Assembly (NCBI GenBank): GCA_910579975.1
Contig: CAJTWU010000005.1
Location: forward strand, 1 to 64,000
DNA: 64,000 nt
Direction of reading: 5' to 3'
Source: an uncultured Vampirovibrio sp.
GTDB taxonomy: Bacteria; Cyanobacteriota; Vampirovibrionia; Gastranaerophilales; Gastranaerophilaceae
The first letter of the stretch is position 1; each line of letters opens with the position of its first letter. Position numbers and translations under genes: made by a program. The notes under the pieces are model-generated. The model was not told the DNA's origin. It did not search any database and was given only the letters and a program-made list of their open reading frames with translations. This document shows positions 53,119 to 62,345 of this stretch, one piece after another.

Positions 53119-53832
53119 GTGTTTAAATTATTGGTAAGTCTGATAGTAGTATTGTTAACGCTGGGTGTTATAATAATTGAACCAAAAATGCATAAGCCTG
53201 TTATTTTCGGTTCTAAACCAATAGTTACAGAGACTGCTGATATTGTCAAACCGGAGCCGGTAAAGATTTCTCCCCAAAATACTAATCTTATTCGCGAAGA
53301 ATATATGAGGTCTGTTAAAATGCGTAATAAACAACAGGAAGCACTTATTTCTGTTGAACCAACTCAGATTAAAAAAAATAAGAAGTCTGCAAAAGTTGAA
53401 CGCATAACAGATGTTCCACATCCTGTAAAAAAATCGGAAGAAAAAACATCATTTTCTCTTTCTCAATTTAATGACATAATTATGTGGAATAAATGGCGGG
53501 CGGACATTTGTAACACTATTTCTAATCATTCTTTAGAAGAACAGTCTTATTCTTTGGAAGAAGGTATTCTTTTTAAATATAGTTTTTATGTTGATAACAA
53601 TAAGCATATTACTAATGTTCATGTTTATTTAGCAAAAGGCCGCTCTACACCAATTGTTCAGGAGTCAATAAGAGATATACGTAGAAATATTCTTTTATTA
53701 GAAGGCAAAAATATTTTAACTTATCCAGAAGGTTCGAAAAGAACAAGTGTTCGTGTTGAAGGTGGAATTGAAACAGCCGGCTACAATGCTTCTGTTGGTC
53801 CAAATGCCTTTTCTGATATAGAGTTCAAATAA
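53119..53832 (+). CDS. TonB/TolA-like envelope protein
   Basis: 237 aa. One N-terminal transmembrane helix (LLVSLIVVLLTLGVIII) without cleavage, a Pro/Lys-rich disordered region (about 30-125) and a C-terminal domain (about 135-235). That domain has a TonB/TolA-like pattern: MWNKWRADICNTISNHS, FKYSFYVDNNKHITNVHVYL and SIRDIRRNILLL. I start it at GTG 53119 (GAGG 5 nt upstream); an open frame extends back through tRNA-Tyr but is not coding. It precedes a VWA protein and an FHA-like membrane protein, with which it may form an envelope system. Confidence 0.72.
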   Translation: MFKLLVSLIVVLLTLGVIIIEPKMHKPVIFGSKPIVTETADIVKPEPVKISPQNTNLIREEYMRSVKMRNKQQEALISVEPTQIKKNKKSAKVERITDVPHPVKKSEEKTSFSLSQFNDIIMWNKWRADICNTISNHSLEEQSYSLEEGILFKYSFYVDNNKHITNVHVYLAKGRSTPIVQESIRDIRRNILLLEGKNILTYPEGSKRTSVRVEGGIETAGYNASVGPNAFSDIEFK

Positions 53833-53850
53833 ATTTCATCTATTAAAAGT

Positions 53851-53879
53851 ATTACAAAAAGCTGATAGAATACTATAAT
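53851..53879 (+). promoter_or_regulatory. candidate promoter of the VWA gene
   Basis: ATTACA (53851-53856), 17 nt, TATAAT (53874-53879); leader of about 25 nt with GGAG. Confidence 0.45.
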
Positions 53880-53910
53880 AAAGCATAATAGCTATATTTG
53901 GAGATTTTGT

Positions 53911-54579
53911 ATGAACAAAAGAGCTATCAAGCTAATCCTGGTAATAATAGTTACATTTTTTATAATTTGTCTTATTTTTTCAGGTTTAAAAAATATAAAA
54001 TTAGATACATTTGTTCCTGCTTCTGTTATTTTTGTTGTGGACTCATCCGCTTCAAATCAAAAGAATTTGAATGAACAAAAAAAGTTTGTGAAACAGGTTT
54101 GCAATCGTTTAGATCCTGAAGATGTCATAAAAATTATTCGTGTTTCTGAGGAGGCATATTTAATTTATGAAGGTTCTTCTCATCATACTAAAGCAATTTC
54201 TGATTCAATGAATGAGTTTACTAAATTTGACTCAAAAGACTGGGGAACGGCGTATGGTGTCGGTCTTGATAAAGCCTTAAGTTTTGCTGTTTCAATGCAA
54301 AAAGAGGGATATAAACCATCAATTATTGTGGTAGGTGATTTAGAAAATGAAGGTGATATAGATAAACAAATTAACTGGAATACTATTCATAATCAGGTTA
54401 AATCTGCTTTAGAAAAAGCTCCGGACTTGGTTATGATGTTCGTTTATGCTCATCCTCAAAAATTGGATGTTGTAAAAACTAAATTATGTCCTGTTTTAGG
54501 TGAAACAAAGCTTTTGATTTCTACAGATCAGGGTGTTGATAAGATTATAAATAAGTTTTTGACAACAATTGGAAGATAA
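53911..54579 (+). CDS. membrane-anchored von Willebrand factor A protein
   Basis: 222 aa. TM helix near residues 5-27 (LILVIIVTFFIICLIFSGL), then a VWA domain: SVIFVVDSSASNQ has the MIDAS DxSxS, and DWGTAYGVGLDKALSFA holds the Thr/Gly and later Asp; IIVVGDLENEGD supplies the last strand and acidic residue. The domain faces out of the cytoplasm. It lies between the TonB-like and FHA-like genes. Function unknown; VWA domains mediate metal-dependent protein binding. Confidence 0.82.
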   Translation: MNKRAIKLILVIIVTFFIICLIFSGLKNIKLDTFVPASVIFVVDSSASNQKNLNEQKKFVKQVCNRLDPEDVIKIIRVSEEAYLIYEGSSHHTKAISDSMNEFTKFDSKDWGTAYGVGLDKALSFAVSMQKEGYKPSIIVVGDLENEGDIDKQINWNTIHNQVKSALEKAPDLVMMFVYAHPQKLDVVKTKLCPVLGETKLLISTDQGVDKIINKFLTTIGR

Positions 54580-54588
54580 GAGGTAAAG

Positions 54589-56214
54589 ATGTCTGTTATA
54601 GTTGCAAGTAAAAATAATAAAAGAGTATTTAATCAAGAGCAGATTACAATCGGTTCTGATTTGAACTGTGATTATGTTATGAGTATAGGTGAAAAGTTTT
54701 TGATTACACTTCATTATAGGGAAGAAGACCATAAATGCGTGATTATAAACAGTTCTTGTACTAAAAAACTTTTATATAAAAATGTTCCTTTTGGAGAACG
54801 TGCAACTATTTCCAGTGCTGTTAAGTTTGAGATAGCAGAGTCCGACGATTATCTAATATTGAAAATTGCTGATGTTACAGTACAGGAGCAAATACAAAGA
54901 GAAGCTCAAATAGCTTCTATACCAAATATTGAAACTACAAATGTGAATGTTAACCAATCAAAAGTGCAAATGGAAACAGTGGTGAATAATTCTAATCTTG
55001 ACCCGAAAGAACAGTTAGAATTTAGAAAAAAAGGTCTTGAAGAAGCAAGAACAACCATTGTTAAGGAAACAGGTTTTGCAACATATGATTTGAAAAAAAG
55101 AATTTCTCTTAATTCAAAAAGTGCTAACTTTGTCAATGTTGGAATGTTTGTAACTTCTTTTGTTTCAGCTTTTGGAGTTTCTAACTATTTAACAGGGTTA
55201 AAAATGGAAGAAACTGCAAACTTTATACAGCTTCCTATAAATATTAATATATACATATTATTTGGTATTATTATTACTGCTCTATCATTTGTTTTAAAGC
55301 AAGGTATATTTTTATATTATCAAAATAAATCTCATAAAAGTAATGTTTCAGCTCACGCTCAAAACGGCTTGGTTTTAACAGCTACAATTTTTTTCATTGC
55401 AGTGTATGTGATTAATTTGATTTATTATATTAACATTGGTCCAATGTTTGCTATTTTAATTTCAGCTTTTTTTGTCGGATTGAATGTAATAATGGCTTAT
55501 GCGGGTGGTTATTTCAAAAACTCTTCTCATTCAATGAGTTATGTCTTGGATCAATATGAATATCGAGAAGATTTTGAAGCCATTATGCATGATTATAGAA
55601 CTTGGATTGAAAAATTTGTAAATAATTTGAGTAAAAATAAGTTAGAAAATATTAAAGATAGATTATTCAACTTGCAGATAAAATCAGTTGGAGAGATGTT
55701 GCTTGGTGTATTAACGGCTCCGTTTCTTGCTTATGGTGTTTCTAATACTTTAGCTCAATGTTTCCCTGAAGCAGCCGGTTGGATTAGAATTTCCGGATTA
55801 AGATTTAGTCCTGTATTTCTTGTACTTGCGACATTTTTAATTATTTTTGCATTTTTAGCATTTACAATGGCATTTACCTGTGCAAAGAAAATTCAAGGTT
55901 CAAGTGTTATTAAGCAAGACGGTTTTAGTGATTATTTAAACCATGGTGTTAATATACTTGGGTTACAGGCGGTCCGTAAGCTTGAGAGTGAAAAATCTGC
56001 AGCTATGTTTATTGCCTGTTCTATTATATTTATTGAATTTACAATGAATGTTTCATATTTTATGACTAATTTTGGAGATGATTTACAGAGTATTTTACTT
56101 TGTATAATTGCAGCGCTTGTACCAACAGCACTTTTAATAGCAGAAACATTTATGTTGAGTCAAACAAAATTCGAAATTTCAGCAATAGAAGATTTGATTA
56201 CAAAATTAGATTAG
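54589..56214 (+). CDS. polytopic membrane protein with FHA-like N-terminus
   Basis: 541 aa. Residues 1-95 look like a divergent FHA beta-sandwich (QITIGSDLNCDYVM, then LYKNVPFGERATISSA), though the usual Arg/Ser pair is not clear. A basic helical linker precedes about eight transmembrane helices, for example ININIYILFGIIITALSFVL, GLVLTATIFFIAVYVINLIY, SPVFLVLATFLIIFAFLAFT and AMFIACSIIFIEFTMNVSYF. No transporter family is recognised. RBS GAGG lies 10 nt upstream, directly after the VWA gene. Confidence 0.82.
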   Translation: MSVIVASKNNKRVFNQEQITIGSDLNCDYVMSIGEKFLITLHYREEDHKCVIINSSCTKKLLYKNVPFGERATISSAVKFEIAESDDYLILKIADVTVQEQIQREAQIASIPNIETTNVNVNQSKVQMETVVNNSNLDPKEQLEFRKKGLEEARTTIVKETGFATYDLKKRISLNSKSANFVNVGMFVTSFVSAFGVSNYLTGLKMEETANFIQLPININIYILFGIIITALSFVLKQGIFLYYQNKSHKSNVSAHAQNGLVLTATIFFIAVYVINLIYYINIGPMFAILISAFFVGLNVIMAYAGGYFKNSSHSMSYVLDQYEYREDFEAIMHDYRTWIEKFVNNLSKNKLENIKDRLFNLQIKSVGEMLLGVLTAPFLAYGVSNTLAQCFPEAAGWIRISGLRFSPVFLVLATFLIIFAFLAFTMAFTCAKKIQGSSVIKQDGFSDYLNHGVNILGLQAVRKLESEKSAAMFIACSIIFIEFTMNVSYFMTNFGDDLQSILLCIIAALVPTALLIAETFMLSQTKFEISAIEDLITKLD

Positions 56215-56268
56215 AAAATTACCATTTAGTATAATGAATTTTAGCTGTGATTTCTTTATTTTAATTAT

Positions 56269-57582
56269 ATGAATGCAGTCAATGAATTACTAGAGGCATA
56301 TTCTTTTAATACAACTCTTCATTATGATAAATGGACTGAAGAGCATAAATATCGGGCTTTAAATGACGGTAATCTTAAACAATGGATTTCTAATATTTTG
56401 CCGTGTGAGCTATTAGAGCGCTCTTTGAAAAAAGCAGTTGAAAGTATTGTATCATTATGTGAATGCACTACTTTTTATCATCATTTCCCGGATAATGTAG
56501 TTTCGCCTAACTATGGTGATAAATGGGGACGTCTTGCAAATTATATAGAAATAAATAACCGTGCTATAGCTGAAATGCATGGTAATCAAACCAGAAAAGG
56601 ACTGTTGGGAGCAATAAAAATGCTTCCTGCAATTCCTCCATCTGCTAAAAGTTGGGCTAATTGTGTTATTCTTTCACAAATTTGGCCGAATATTTATGGT
56701 GACGGGTTTAATAAGGCGCCATGGGAAGAAAATTCAATTTATGGTATAAAACTTGGGGTCGGGTACAGTGAAAATATTGTTGATTTTTCAATTTCTCCCG
56801 AAATTCAGTTTCGTGCCTTTAATGATCTTGCTCATTTTCGAGGCTTAAAAACAGGGTTTAGAACTGTTATTTCAGAAGATCAGATGAAGGTTTGTGCTCC
56901 ATATAAGGAAGACGAAGTTTTTCGTTGGAGCAATCCAGAACACGTAGAACTCTATATTCAGGAAATGGTTAAGCTTGTCAATTTAGGTTTTGAGGCAATT
57001 TTTGTTGATTCAGCCAAGCATATTGGCGGTTATGACATGGTTAACTATACAGGCGTAGGTGCTTTGCCTGAATATCATCAAATGCAATATATTACAGATG
57101 AAATCAGAATACGTTCGGGCTGTACAACACTTAGCTTTGTTGGAGAAAAAAGCTCTGATGATTTTGAAAGATATCGTTTAATGGGCTTGAATGCAGGAAC
57201 TGCATTTGTTAGTGTGGATGACTTTGAAACAGTTAAACACTGGTCTAATGAACTAAAATTTTCAAGAGATTACGCTCCTGGTGTAGAGGTTTCTAATGAT
57301 AATACTGAAGGCGGTACACCTTATGAGGTTCGCTTGAACAGAATAAGAAATGCAATTTTTGGATTTGAACTTGCAAGTGATAAACTGCCGAGTTTTATGC
57401 AAATGGAGGACTTATTTCCATTAAGATATGATACTAATACACATCATTTAATGATGTGCAATCCTTCTTATTCTCTGGATGGTACACCTGAAAGTCATTG
57501 GCGGGAACTGTTTACGAAAGACGACGGCAGATTTTACAATCATCAGGTTGGTGAAATTTTTGCTTATGCCTTATTTTTGTAG
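56269..57582 (+). CDS. divergent GH13-like (alpha-amylase fold) protein
   Basis: 437 aa. Only parts of the GH13 core are recognisable: GFEAIFVDSAKHIGGYDM (region II; Asp in the nucleophile place), TLSFVGEKSSDD (region III; Glu) and VEVSNDNTEGGTP, where the region IV His-Asp is Asn-Asp. No DxxxNH region I and no signal peptide. It may be an inactive or altered-specificity hydrolase/transferase. No Shine-Dalgarno; a weak TATTTT lies 6 nt upstream and a better TATAAT at 56230-56235. It overlaps pncC by 12 nt at the end. Confidence 0.7.
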   Translation: MNAVNELLEAYSFNTTLHYDKWTEEHKYRALNDGNLKQWISNILPCELLERSLKKAVESIVSLCECTTFYHHFPDNVVSPNYGDKWGRLANYIEINNRAIAEMHGNQTRKGLLGAIKMLPAIPPSAKSWANCVILSQIWPNIYGDGFNKAPWEENSIYGIKLGVGYSENIVDFSISPEIQFRAFNDLAHFRGLKTGFRTVISEDQMKVCAPYKEDEVFRWSNPEHVELYIQEMVKLVNLGFEAIFVDSAKHIGGYDMVNYTGVGALPEYHQMQYITDEIRIRSGCTTLSFVGEKSSDDFERYRLMGLNAGTAFVSVDDFETVKHWSNELKFSRDYAPGVEVSNDNTEGGTPYEVRLNRIRNAIFGFELASDKLPSFMQMEDLFPLRYDTNTHHLMMCNPSYSLDGTPESHWRELFTKDDGRFYNHQVGEIFAYALFL

Positions 57583-57987
57583 AAACTCAAATAAATTTTT
57601 TAAAACTTCTTGTACAAACATTTCTTTCATAAGTACACGAGGAGTTGATGGATTAAGTTGGATTTTGTAAGTTTTGTATTTATCTTTTGTAAAAATGGTT
57701 GAATACATTAAACCTACTGGGTCGCCCGTTGGTCCGGCGTTTCCTGTTGTAGAAATGCAGATGTCTGAATTTGTAAGTTCATGTAAACCTTTTGCCATTT
57801 GATAAGCGCATTTTTCGCTCACTACTTCATCTTCTCCAACTGTTACACCGAGCATTTTCTTTTTAGCTTCAAGAGCATAAGTTACAAGATTAAGAGTTGT
57901 ATAAGAGGAGCTTCCTGAAATATCAGTTAGTTTTGAGCTTAAAAGTCCGCCAGTACAAGACTCTGCTGTTGAAATAGTTTTAGTCAT
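57571..57987 (-). CDS. pncC: nicotinamide-nucleotide amidohydrolase PncC (CinA C-terminal domain)
   Basis: Deamidates NMN to nicotinate mononucleotide for NAD recycling, feeding NadD. TAESCTGGLLSSKLTDISGS (about 6-25) is the active-site signature; LVTYALEAKKKMLGV and SISTTGNAGPTG-like ISTTGNAGPTGDPVG follow. Only the CinA C-terminal domain (138 aa) is present, as in many bacteria. Its ATG overlaps the upstream stop by 1 nt. Confidence 0.92.
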   Translation of the reverse strand: MTKTISTAESCTGGLLSSKLTDISGSSSYTTLNLVTYALEAKKKMLGVTVGEDEVVSEKCAYQMAKGLHELTNSDICISTTGNAGPTGDPVGLMYSTIFTKDKYKTYKIQLNPSTPRVLMKEMFVQEVLKNLFEFLQK

Positions 57988-58592
57988 TAATATGTAGTCC
58001 TTTTTAATATGACTTTAGAGTGTTTGTCATATAAATTATGTTTGTACCATACTCCTGTGAATTCTCCATTTGGAGTAAATAAATACTGGTTATCTTTTGA
58101 AACATAATAAATTGCGCTAACAGGTGTTCCTGATACTTTATATTGGATTGTGTAATAAGGGTATTCAGGATATTCTCCAAAGTTAAAATCTACATATATT
58201 AAATGTCCTAAAGCATCATAGTAATATGATTTTGATACATCTTTTTTGTCTTGGAGAGCATACATATAAATATGTTTTTGTTTTTTATAATAAAAAGCTG
58301 AAATATTATAATCTTTATATTCTTTAAAGCCGGCAGAGGCTGCAAAATAATGTTCTTTATAATTTTTGTCTTTTAATTTATCTTTGAATTGTGAACGAAA
58401 ACCTTTGATTTTTGTTAGTTCGTTTTCTTCAAAAATTATATCGCGGACTTCACTTATAATAGCTTCTTTTTCAACATTATTTTTATTTATCCAGTCGTAT
58501 TGAATGTCTGCAATATAAATATCGTTGAAATTTGCCATTGCTAGAGATTGTGCAAGCATAAATGCTGTAATAATATATTTTAGCTTTTTCAT
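57987..58592 (-). CDS. secreted hypothetical protein, 201 aa
   Basis: Signal peptide MKKLKYIITAFMLAQSLAMA (cleavage near AMA-N). The mature part is Tyr/Lys-rich with predicted beta strands (KHIYMYALQDKKD, LGHLIYVDFNFGEYPEYPYY) and resembles the repeated beta hairpin type only loosely. No known domain. Coupled to pncC by a 1-nt overlap, although the link to NAD recycling may be accidental. Confidence 0.78.
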   Translation of the reverse strand: MKKLKYIITAFMLAQSLAMANFNDIYIADIQYDWINKNNVEKEAIISEVRDIIFEENELTKIKGFRSQFKDKLKDKNYKEHYFAASAGFKEYKDYNISAFYYKKQKHIYMYALQDKKDVSKSYYYDALGHLIYVDFNFGEYPEYPYYTIQYKVSGTPVSAIYYVSKDNQYLFTPNGEFTGVWYKHNLYDKHSKVILKRTTY

Positions 58593-58627
58593 AGTAATTA
58601 GTATAGCACATTTTATCGATTTTATTG

Positions 58628-58633
58628 TATAAT
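58628..58633 (+). promoter_or_regulatory. -10 hexamer, leaderless candidate
   Basis: Perfect TATAAT ending 6 nt before the ATG at 58640, with no Shine-Dalgarno. Confidence 0.4.
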
Positions 58634-58639
58634 TATAGG

Positions 58640-59308
58640 ATGGTTAGATTAGTTGACGGGAATAATTTAGGCAAATTAGCCGATTTAGTTTATTCAATAT
58701 TCAGAATACAAGAGTTTTTTACTCATATTGTAGAGGTTGAACATCCAAATACAGAACCTTGTATTTATGCAATGTGGCATGCTCACCAGTGCTGTATTCA
58801 TGGGCTTCAAAACAGAGCTAAAACAAATGTTTTGATAAGCCGCTCAAAAGACGGTGAAGTTATTGCGCGTGTAGTAGGTAAGTGGGGATTTAAACTTATA
58901 CGCGGTTCTAAAGGCAGAAAAGGTGCTGTAGAGGCTTCTATGCAAATGATAGATGCTCTTAAAAACGGCGAAAACTGTGCAATGATGGTTGACGGTCCGA
59001 GAGGTCCGGCTAAGGTTGTGAAAGACGGAGTTATAAAAATTGCTAAAATGGCCGGTGTTCCAATTGTACCAATTTACTGGTATTCAGAAAACTTTAATTG
59101 GTTTAAGCTTCCTTCATGGGATGGATTAAGAATGCCTATTTTGGATGTTCGATTGATTAATCTTTATGGAAAGCCAATCTATGTTACGGATGATGAAGAA
59201 AAAGCAAGGCAGGAACTTCAAGCGAGTTTAGAAGATTTAGAACGTAGAGCGCCTGAAGCATATAACAAGGTGTATAAATTCGGATTATGGAGAAGAAAAC
59301 AAAAGTAA
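58640..59308 (+). CDS. lysophospholipid acyltransferase, DUF374 type
   Basis: 222 aa. MWHAHQCCIHGL (catalytic H-x4-type block), ISRSKDGEVIARVVGKWG, RGSKGRKGAVEA and MMVDGPRGPAKVVKDGVIKI are hallmarks of the DUF374/LPLAT family related to lipid A acyltransferases. Acceptor unknown. ATG 58640 is chosen; an in-frame TTG at 58625 lies before the -10 hexamer. It overlaps the nitrilase gene by 22 nt, first of a tightly coupled four-gene operon. Confidence 0.88.
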   Translation: MVRLVDGNNLGKLADLVYSIFRIQEFFTHIVEVEHPNTEPCIYAMWHAHQCCIHGLQNRAKTNVLISRSKDGEVIARVVGKWGFKLIRGSKGRKGAVEASMQMIDALKNGENCAMMVDGPRGPAKVVKDGVIKIAKMAGVPIVPIYWYSENFNWFKLPSWDGLRMPILDVRLINLYGKPIYVTDDEEKARQELQASLEDLERRAPEAYNKVYKFGLWRRKQK

Positions 59309-60099
59309 AACTTCTGGCAATCCAGCTTGGCTCGGTGATTGCGGATTTGGATGCAAATATAAAAAAAGCAGAAAAGTTATTAGAATATGAGCTTATCAGA
59401 AATGCAGCTGATTTTGTTTTTTTGCCTGAAGTGTGGAGTTGTGGATGGGATTGCTCTTCTTTTGAAAAATGTTCAGAAGATATTAATAACTCGGACTCAA
59501 TAAAAATGCTCCAAAAAATTGCTAAAAAGTACAATGTTAATATTATTGGCGGGAGCATTATTCTTAAGGGAATGACAAATAGTTGTCCTGTTATAAATAG
59601 AAACGGCGAGCTTGTATGTACGTATGATAAAAATCATCTTTTTTCTTACTATGGCTGTGATGAAGGAAAGTATATTACCAATGGTAAAAATCCCGTTATG
59701 GTTGAATTAGATGGAGTAAAAATCGGGCTTACAATTTGTTATGATATCCGTTTCCCGGAAATTTATCGTGCCTATAGAATAGCCGGTGCAGATATTCTTG
59801 TTAATATGGCTGCTTGGGGTGCCTCTAAAAAAATTCCTTGGGATAGTATGACAACTTCCCGTGCAGTTGAGAACCAGAGTTACTTTGTTGCACTTACACA
59901 AACAGGAGAGCTGAGAGATGGAACAAGAAATCTCGGGCACTCTATGATTTTGGATTATAAAGGTGATATTATAAAAGAGATTAATGGAATTGAAGGCGGG
60001 ATTTTTGCTGAAGTTAATCTTGCCGATATGTATGAATTTAGAGATAAATGCAGAGTTTTGGATGATATAAAAGACTCGTATGAGGTGATAATAAAATGA
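59287..60099 (+). CDS. carbon-nitrogen hydrolase (nitrilase superfamily), omega-amidase-like
   Basis: Amide hydrolase. The Glu-Lys-Cys triad is visible: FLPEVWSCGWD (Glu, about 42), YDKNHLFSYYG (Lys, about 112) and GLTICYDIRFPEIYR (Cys, about 148). ENQSYFVALTQTGE and GHSMILDYKGDI are conserved. Length 270 aa. Closest pattern is the YafV/NIT2-type omega-amidase, but substrate is unproven. Overlaps both neighbours. Confidence 0.92.
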   Translation: MEKKTKVKLLAIQLGSVIADLDANIKKAEKLLEYELIRNAADFVFLPEVWSCGWDCSSFEKCSEDINNSDSIKMLQKIAKKYNVNIIGGSIILKGMTNSCPVINRNGELVCTYDKNHLFSYYGCDEGKYITNGKNPVMVELDGVKIGLTICYDIRFPEIYRAYRIAGADILVNMAAWGASKKIPWDSMTTSRAVENQSYFVALTQTGELRDGTRNLGHSMILDYKGDIIKEINGIEGGIFAEVNLADMYEFRDKCRVLDDIKDSYEVIIK

Positions 60100-61430
60100 A
60101 AAAGATATTAATATCATTATTCGCAATGGCTATGTTTGCTCTCGGAGTAAATGCTAAAAGTGTTAAAACAGATTTTTCAACCGTGTTGAAAGACTCGGGA
60201 GTTGATACCGAGTCAATTGCGATATCAATAAAAAGTGCTTCATCTGGTAAAACGATTTATTCTTTAAATGATAAAATACTTATTTCACCGGCTTCTGTAC
60301 AAAAAGTTTTAACAGTTCCTGTTATAGCTGAAACTCTTGGTAAGGATTATGAGTTTTCTACCGAAATTTATTCAAGAGGAAATGGCGTTTATCTTCTTAA
60401 ACTTGGAGCAGACCCGTATTTAACATCAAAAGATTTAAAACAATTGATTTCCAAGGTTGAGCCTGAAACTCAAAGAGTTTATATTGATGATACAATCCTT
60501 GACTCTAAAACCTGGGGAGAAGGCTGGCAATGGGACGATGATATGAATGTGCTTATGCCAAAATTTGGTGCATATAACTTGGATAAAAATCTTATCAAGT
60601 TGACAATTATGCCTCCTCAAGACGGTAAATGTGCAACTATAATTAATCCGAGCAAGTATCCTCTTGTATTTTTCAATAATATAACCAAAGGAGATAAAAC
60701 CAAACTGGATATTCATCGTGATAGTACAATCAGTGAAAATACTCTTGTACTTGACGGGACTATTGCACGTCCTACGACTGTTTATATTCCTGTTAATAAT
60801 ATAAAAAGATATTTTGAACTTCAAACAAAAATTGCTTTAGAAAATAGAAAAGTTTACTTAAAAACCGGATTAATTTCTGATAAAAAATATGATACGGATA
60901 AATTTGAAGATAAAGTTACGCATAATATAGACTTTGCTTTAAATGATGTTTTGAAAAATAGCAACAATATGGTTGCAGAAACTATGTTTAAACTTGCGGG
61001 TGGTAAATATTGTGAACTTGAAACGGGAACTGATAGTTCAGGAATAAAAATGTTTAATGATTATTGTGTTAAACATAAAATTGATAATTCAAGAATTAGA
61101 ATAGTTGATGGAAGCGGAGTTTCAAAGAATAATCTTGTTTCAACAAATTTTGTTACAGATTTTTTGCTGGTGAATAAAAATAACAAGATTATGGAAAGTC
61201 TTCCAACAGCCGGAGAAGGCACACTTACACATAGATTATTTCCTTTAAAAGATAAACTTAGAGCAAAAACCGGTACACATTGTGATATTAGTTCTATTGC
61301 CGGTTATTTGACTTCGAAAAGCGGGAACAAATATGTGTTTTGTATTATTAATAATGATATGAAACTATCAACATCTGATAAAAAAGCTTTAGAGGATTAT
61401 ATTCTTCGTGAAGCGTATTTGAGACTCTAA
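60096..61430 (+). CDS. dacB: D-alanyl-D-alanine carboxypeptidase/endopeptidase, PBP4 (S13) family
   Basis: Trims peptidoglycan stem peptides and cross-links. Signal peptide MKKILISLFAMAMFALGVNA. Motifs: SPASVQKVLTV (SxxK, about 67-70), NSNNMVAETMF (SxN, about 289-291) and RAKTGTHCDISSIAGYL (KTG). The S13 insertion region is reduced: 444 aa is in the normal range. The nitrilase and Xer genes overlap it at both ends by 4 and 1 nt. Confidence 0.93.
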   Translation: MKKILISLFAMAMFALGVNAKSVKTDFSTVLKDSGVDTESIAISIKSASSGKTIYSLNDKILISPASVQKVLTVPVIAETLGKDYEFSTEIYSRGNGVYLLKLGADPYLTSKDLKQLISKVEPETQRVYIDDTILDSKTWGEGWQWDDDMNVLMPKFGAYNLDKNLIKLTIMPPQDGKCATIINPSKYPLVFFNNITKGDKTKLDIHRDSTISENTLVLDGTIARPTTVYIPVNNIKRYFELQTKIALENRKVYLKTGLISDKKYDTDKFEDKVTHNIDFALNDVLKNSNNMVAETMFKLAGGKYCELETGTDSSGIKMFNDYCVKHKIDNSRIRIVDGSGVSKNNLVSTNFVTDFLLVNKNNKIMESLPTAGEGTLTHRLFPLKDKLRAKTGTHCDISSIAGYLTSKSGNKYVFCIINNDMKLSTSDKKALEDYILREAYLRL

Positions 61431-62281
61431 TGTACGAAATAATTTCTCAATACCTTGAATACTTAGAACTGGAAAAAGGGTTGTCTTCTAATACGATTGA
61501 TGCCTATAGAAGGGATTTGTACGATTTTGCAGCCGGTGTTGAAGATATTGATAAAGTGGATAGGATTACTATAAATTCTTATATAAGGACTCTTAAAGAA
61601 CGCAAACTTGCGCCAACCAGTGTAATAAGAAAAGTTGCTTCTCTGCGCGGTTTTTTTAAGTGGACAACATCTATGAACATTTTAGAAAAAAACCCGGCTT
61701 CGACTCTTGAGCAGCCAAAAGTACCGCAAAGACTTCCTAAAGTTATCTCTTTAAAAGAGATTGAAGAAATTTTTCAGACAAATTTGAAACCTCTTGAGCT
61801 TGTGATTATGGAACTTTTATATAGCTGCGGGCTTCGGGTTTCTGAACTTGTTAATTTAAAAATAAACGATGTGGATTTGGCTTCTAAATATATAAGATGC
61901 TTTGGGAAGGGTTCAAAAGAGAGAATTGTTCCTTTTGGTTCAAAGGCATTGGAAGCAGTTAAAAAATATTTACCTGAACGTGAACTGATTTTTAAAAAAT
62001 ATAATCTTAATTCAAAACGATTGCTTGTATTAGAAAACGGCCGCTTTATAAACCGTCAGGATGTTTATAATTTAATTCATGAACATGGAAAAATGATTCA
62101 TAAAAATATTTCACCGCATACTTTAAGGCATAGTTTTGCAACACACCTGTTAGAAAACGGAGCTGATTTAAGAGTTGTTCAGGAGTTATTGGGGCACAGT
62201 GATGTTTCAACAACCCAGCTTTATACACATATTAGTAAAAAACGATTAAAGGACGTGTATTTTAGTATTAATAAGGAGTAA
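61430..62281 (+). CDS. xerC: tyrosine recombinase XerC/XerD
   Basis: Resolves chromosome dimers at dif. Catalytic residues: R in YSCGLRVSELVNL, K in GKGSKERIVPFG, H-x-x-R in PHTLRHSFATHLL, H in LLGHSDVSTTQ and the nucleophile Tyr in LYTHISKKRL. SAM-like N-terminal domain (LELEKGLSSNTIDAYRRDL). Length 283 aa is typical. XerC versus XerD cannot be decided from this copy alone. Last of the operon, and no attachment site or phage genes are nearby, so it is a housekeeping recombinase. Confidence 0.93.
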   Translation: MYEIISQYLEYLELEKGLSSNTIDAYRRDLYDFAAGVEDIDKVDRITINSYIRTLKERKLAPTSVIRKVASLRGFFKWTTSMNILEKNPASTLEQPKVPQRLPKVISLKEIEEIFQTNLKPLELVIMELLYSCGLRVSELVNLKINDVDLASKYIRCFGKGSKERIVPFGSKALEAVKKYLPERELIFKKYNLNSKRLLVLENGRFINRQDVYNLIHEHGKMIHKNISPHTLRHSFATHLLENGADLRVVQELLGHSDVSTTQLYTHISKKRLKDVYFSINKE

Positions 62282-62298
62282 GGATTAAAATTGTTTAA

Positions 62299-62331
62299 GC
62301 CGGATTGCGAGCGGAGACGAAGCAATCCAGC
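62299..62331. repeat. palindromic REP/MITE-like element
   Basis: GGATTGC (62302-62308) and GCAATCC (62322-62328) flank GAGCGGAGACGAA. The sequence resembles the dispersed palindromes with the core ATTGCGAGC...GAAGCAAT known from many bacterial genomes. It is more G+C-rich than its surroundings and lies in a spacer. Only one copy in this window. Confidence 0.5.
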
Positions 62332-62345
62332 CATTTAATTTTATT

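Noticed and set aside
59707..60126. 139-codon open frame antisense to the nitrilase gene
   Set aside because: Shadow of the conserved nitrilase catalytic region.
61430..62281. Phage or integrative-element integrase
   Set aside because: The recombinase has XerC/D length and motifs, sits in a housekeeping operon, and no att duplication or phage genes are near.
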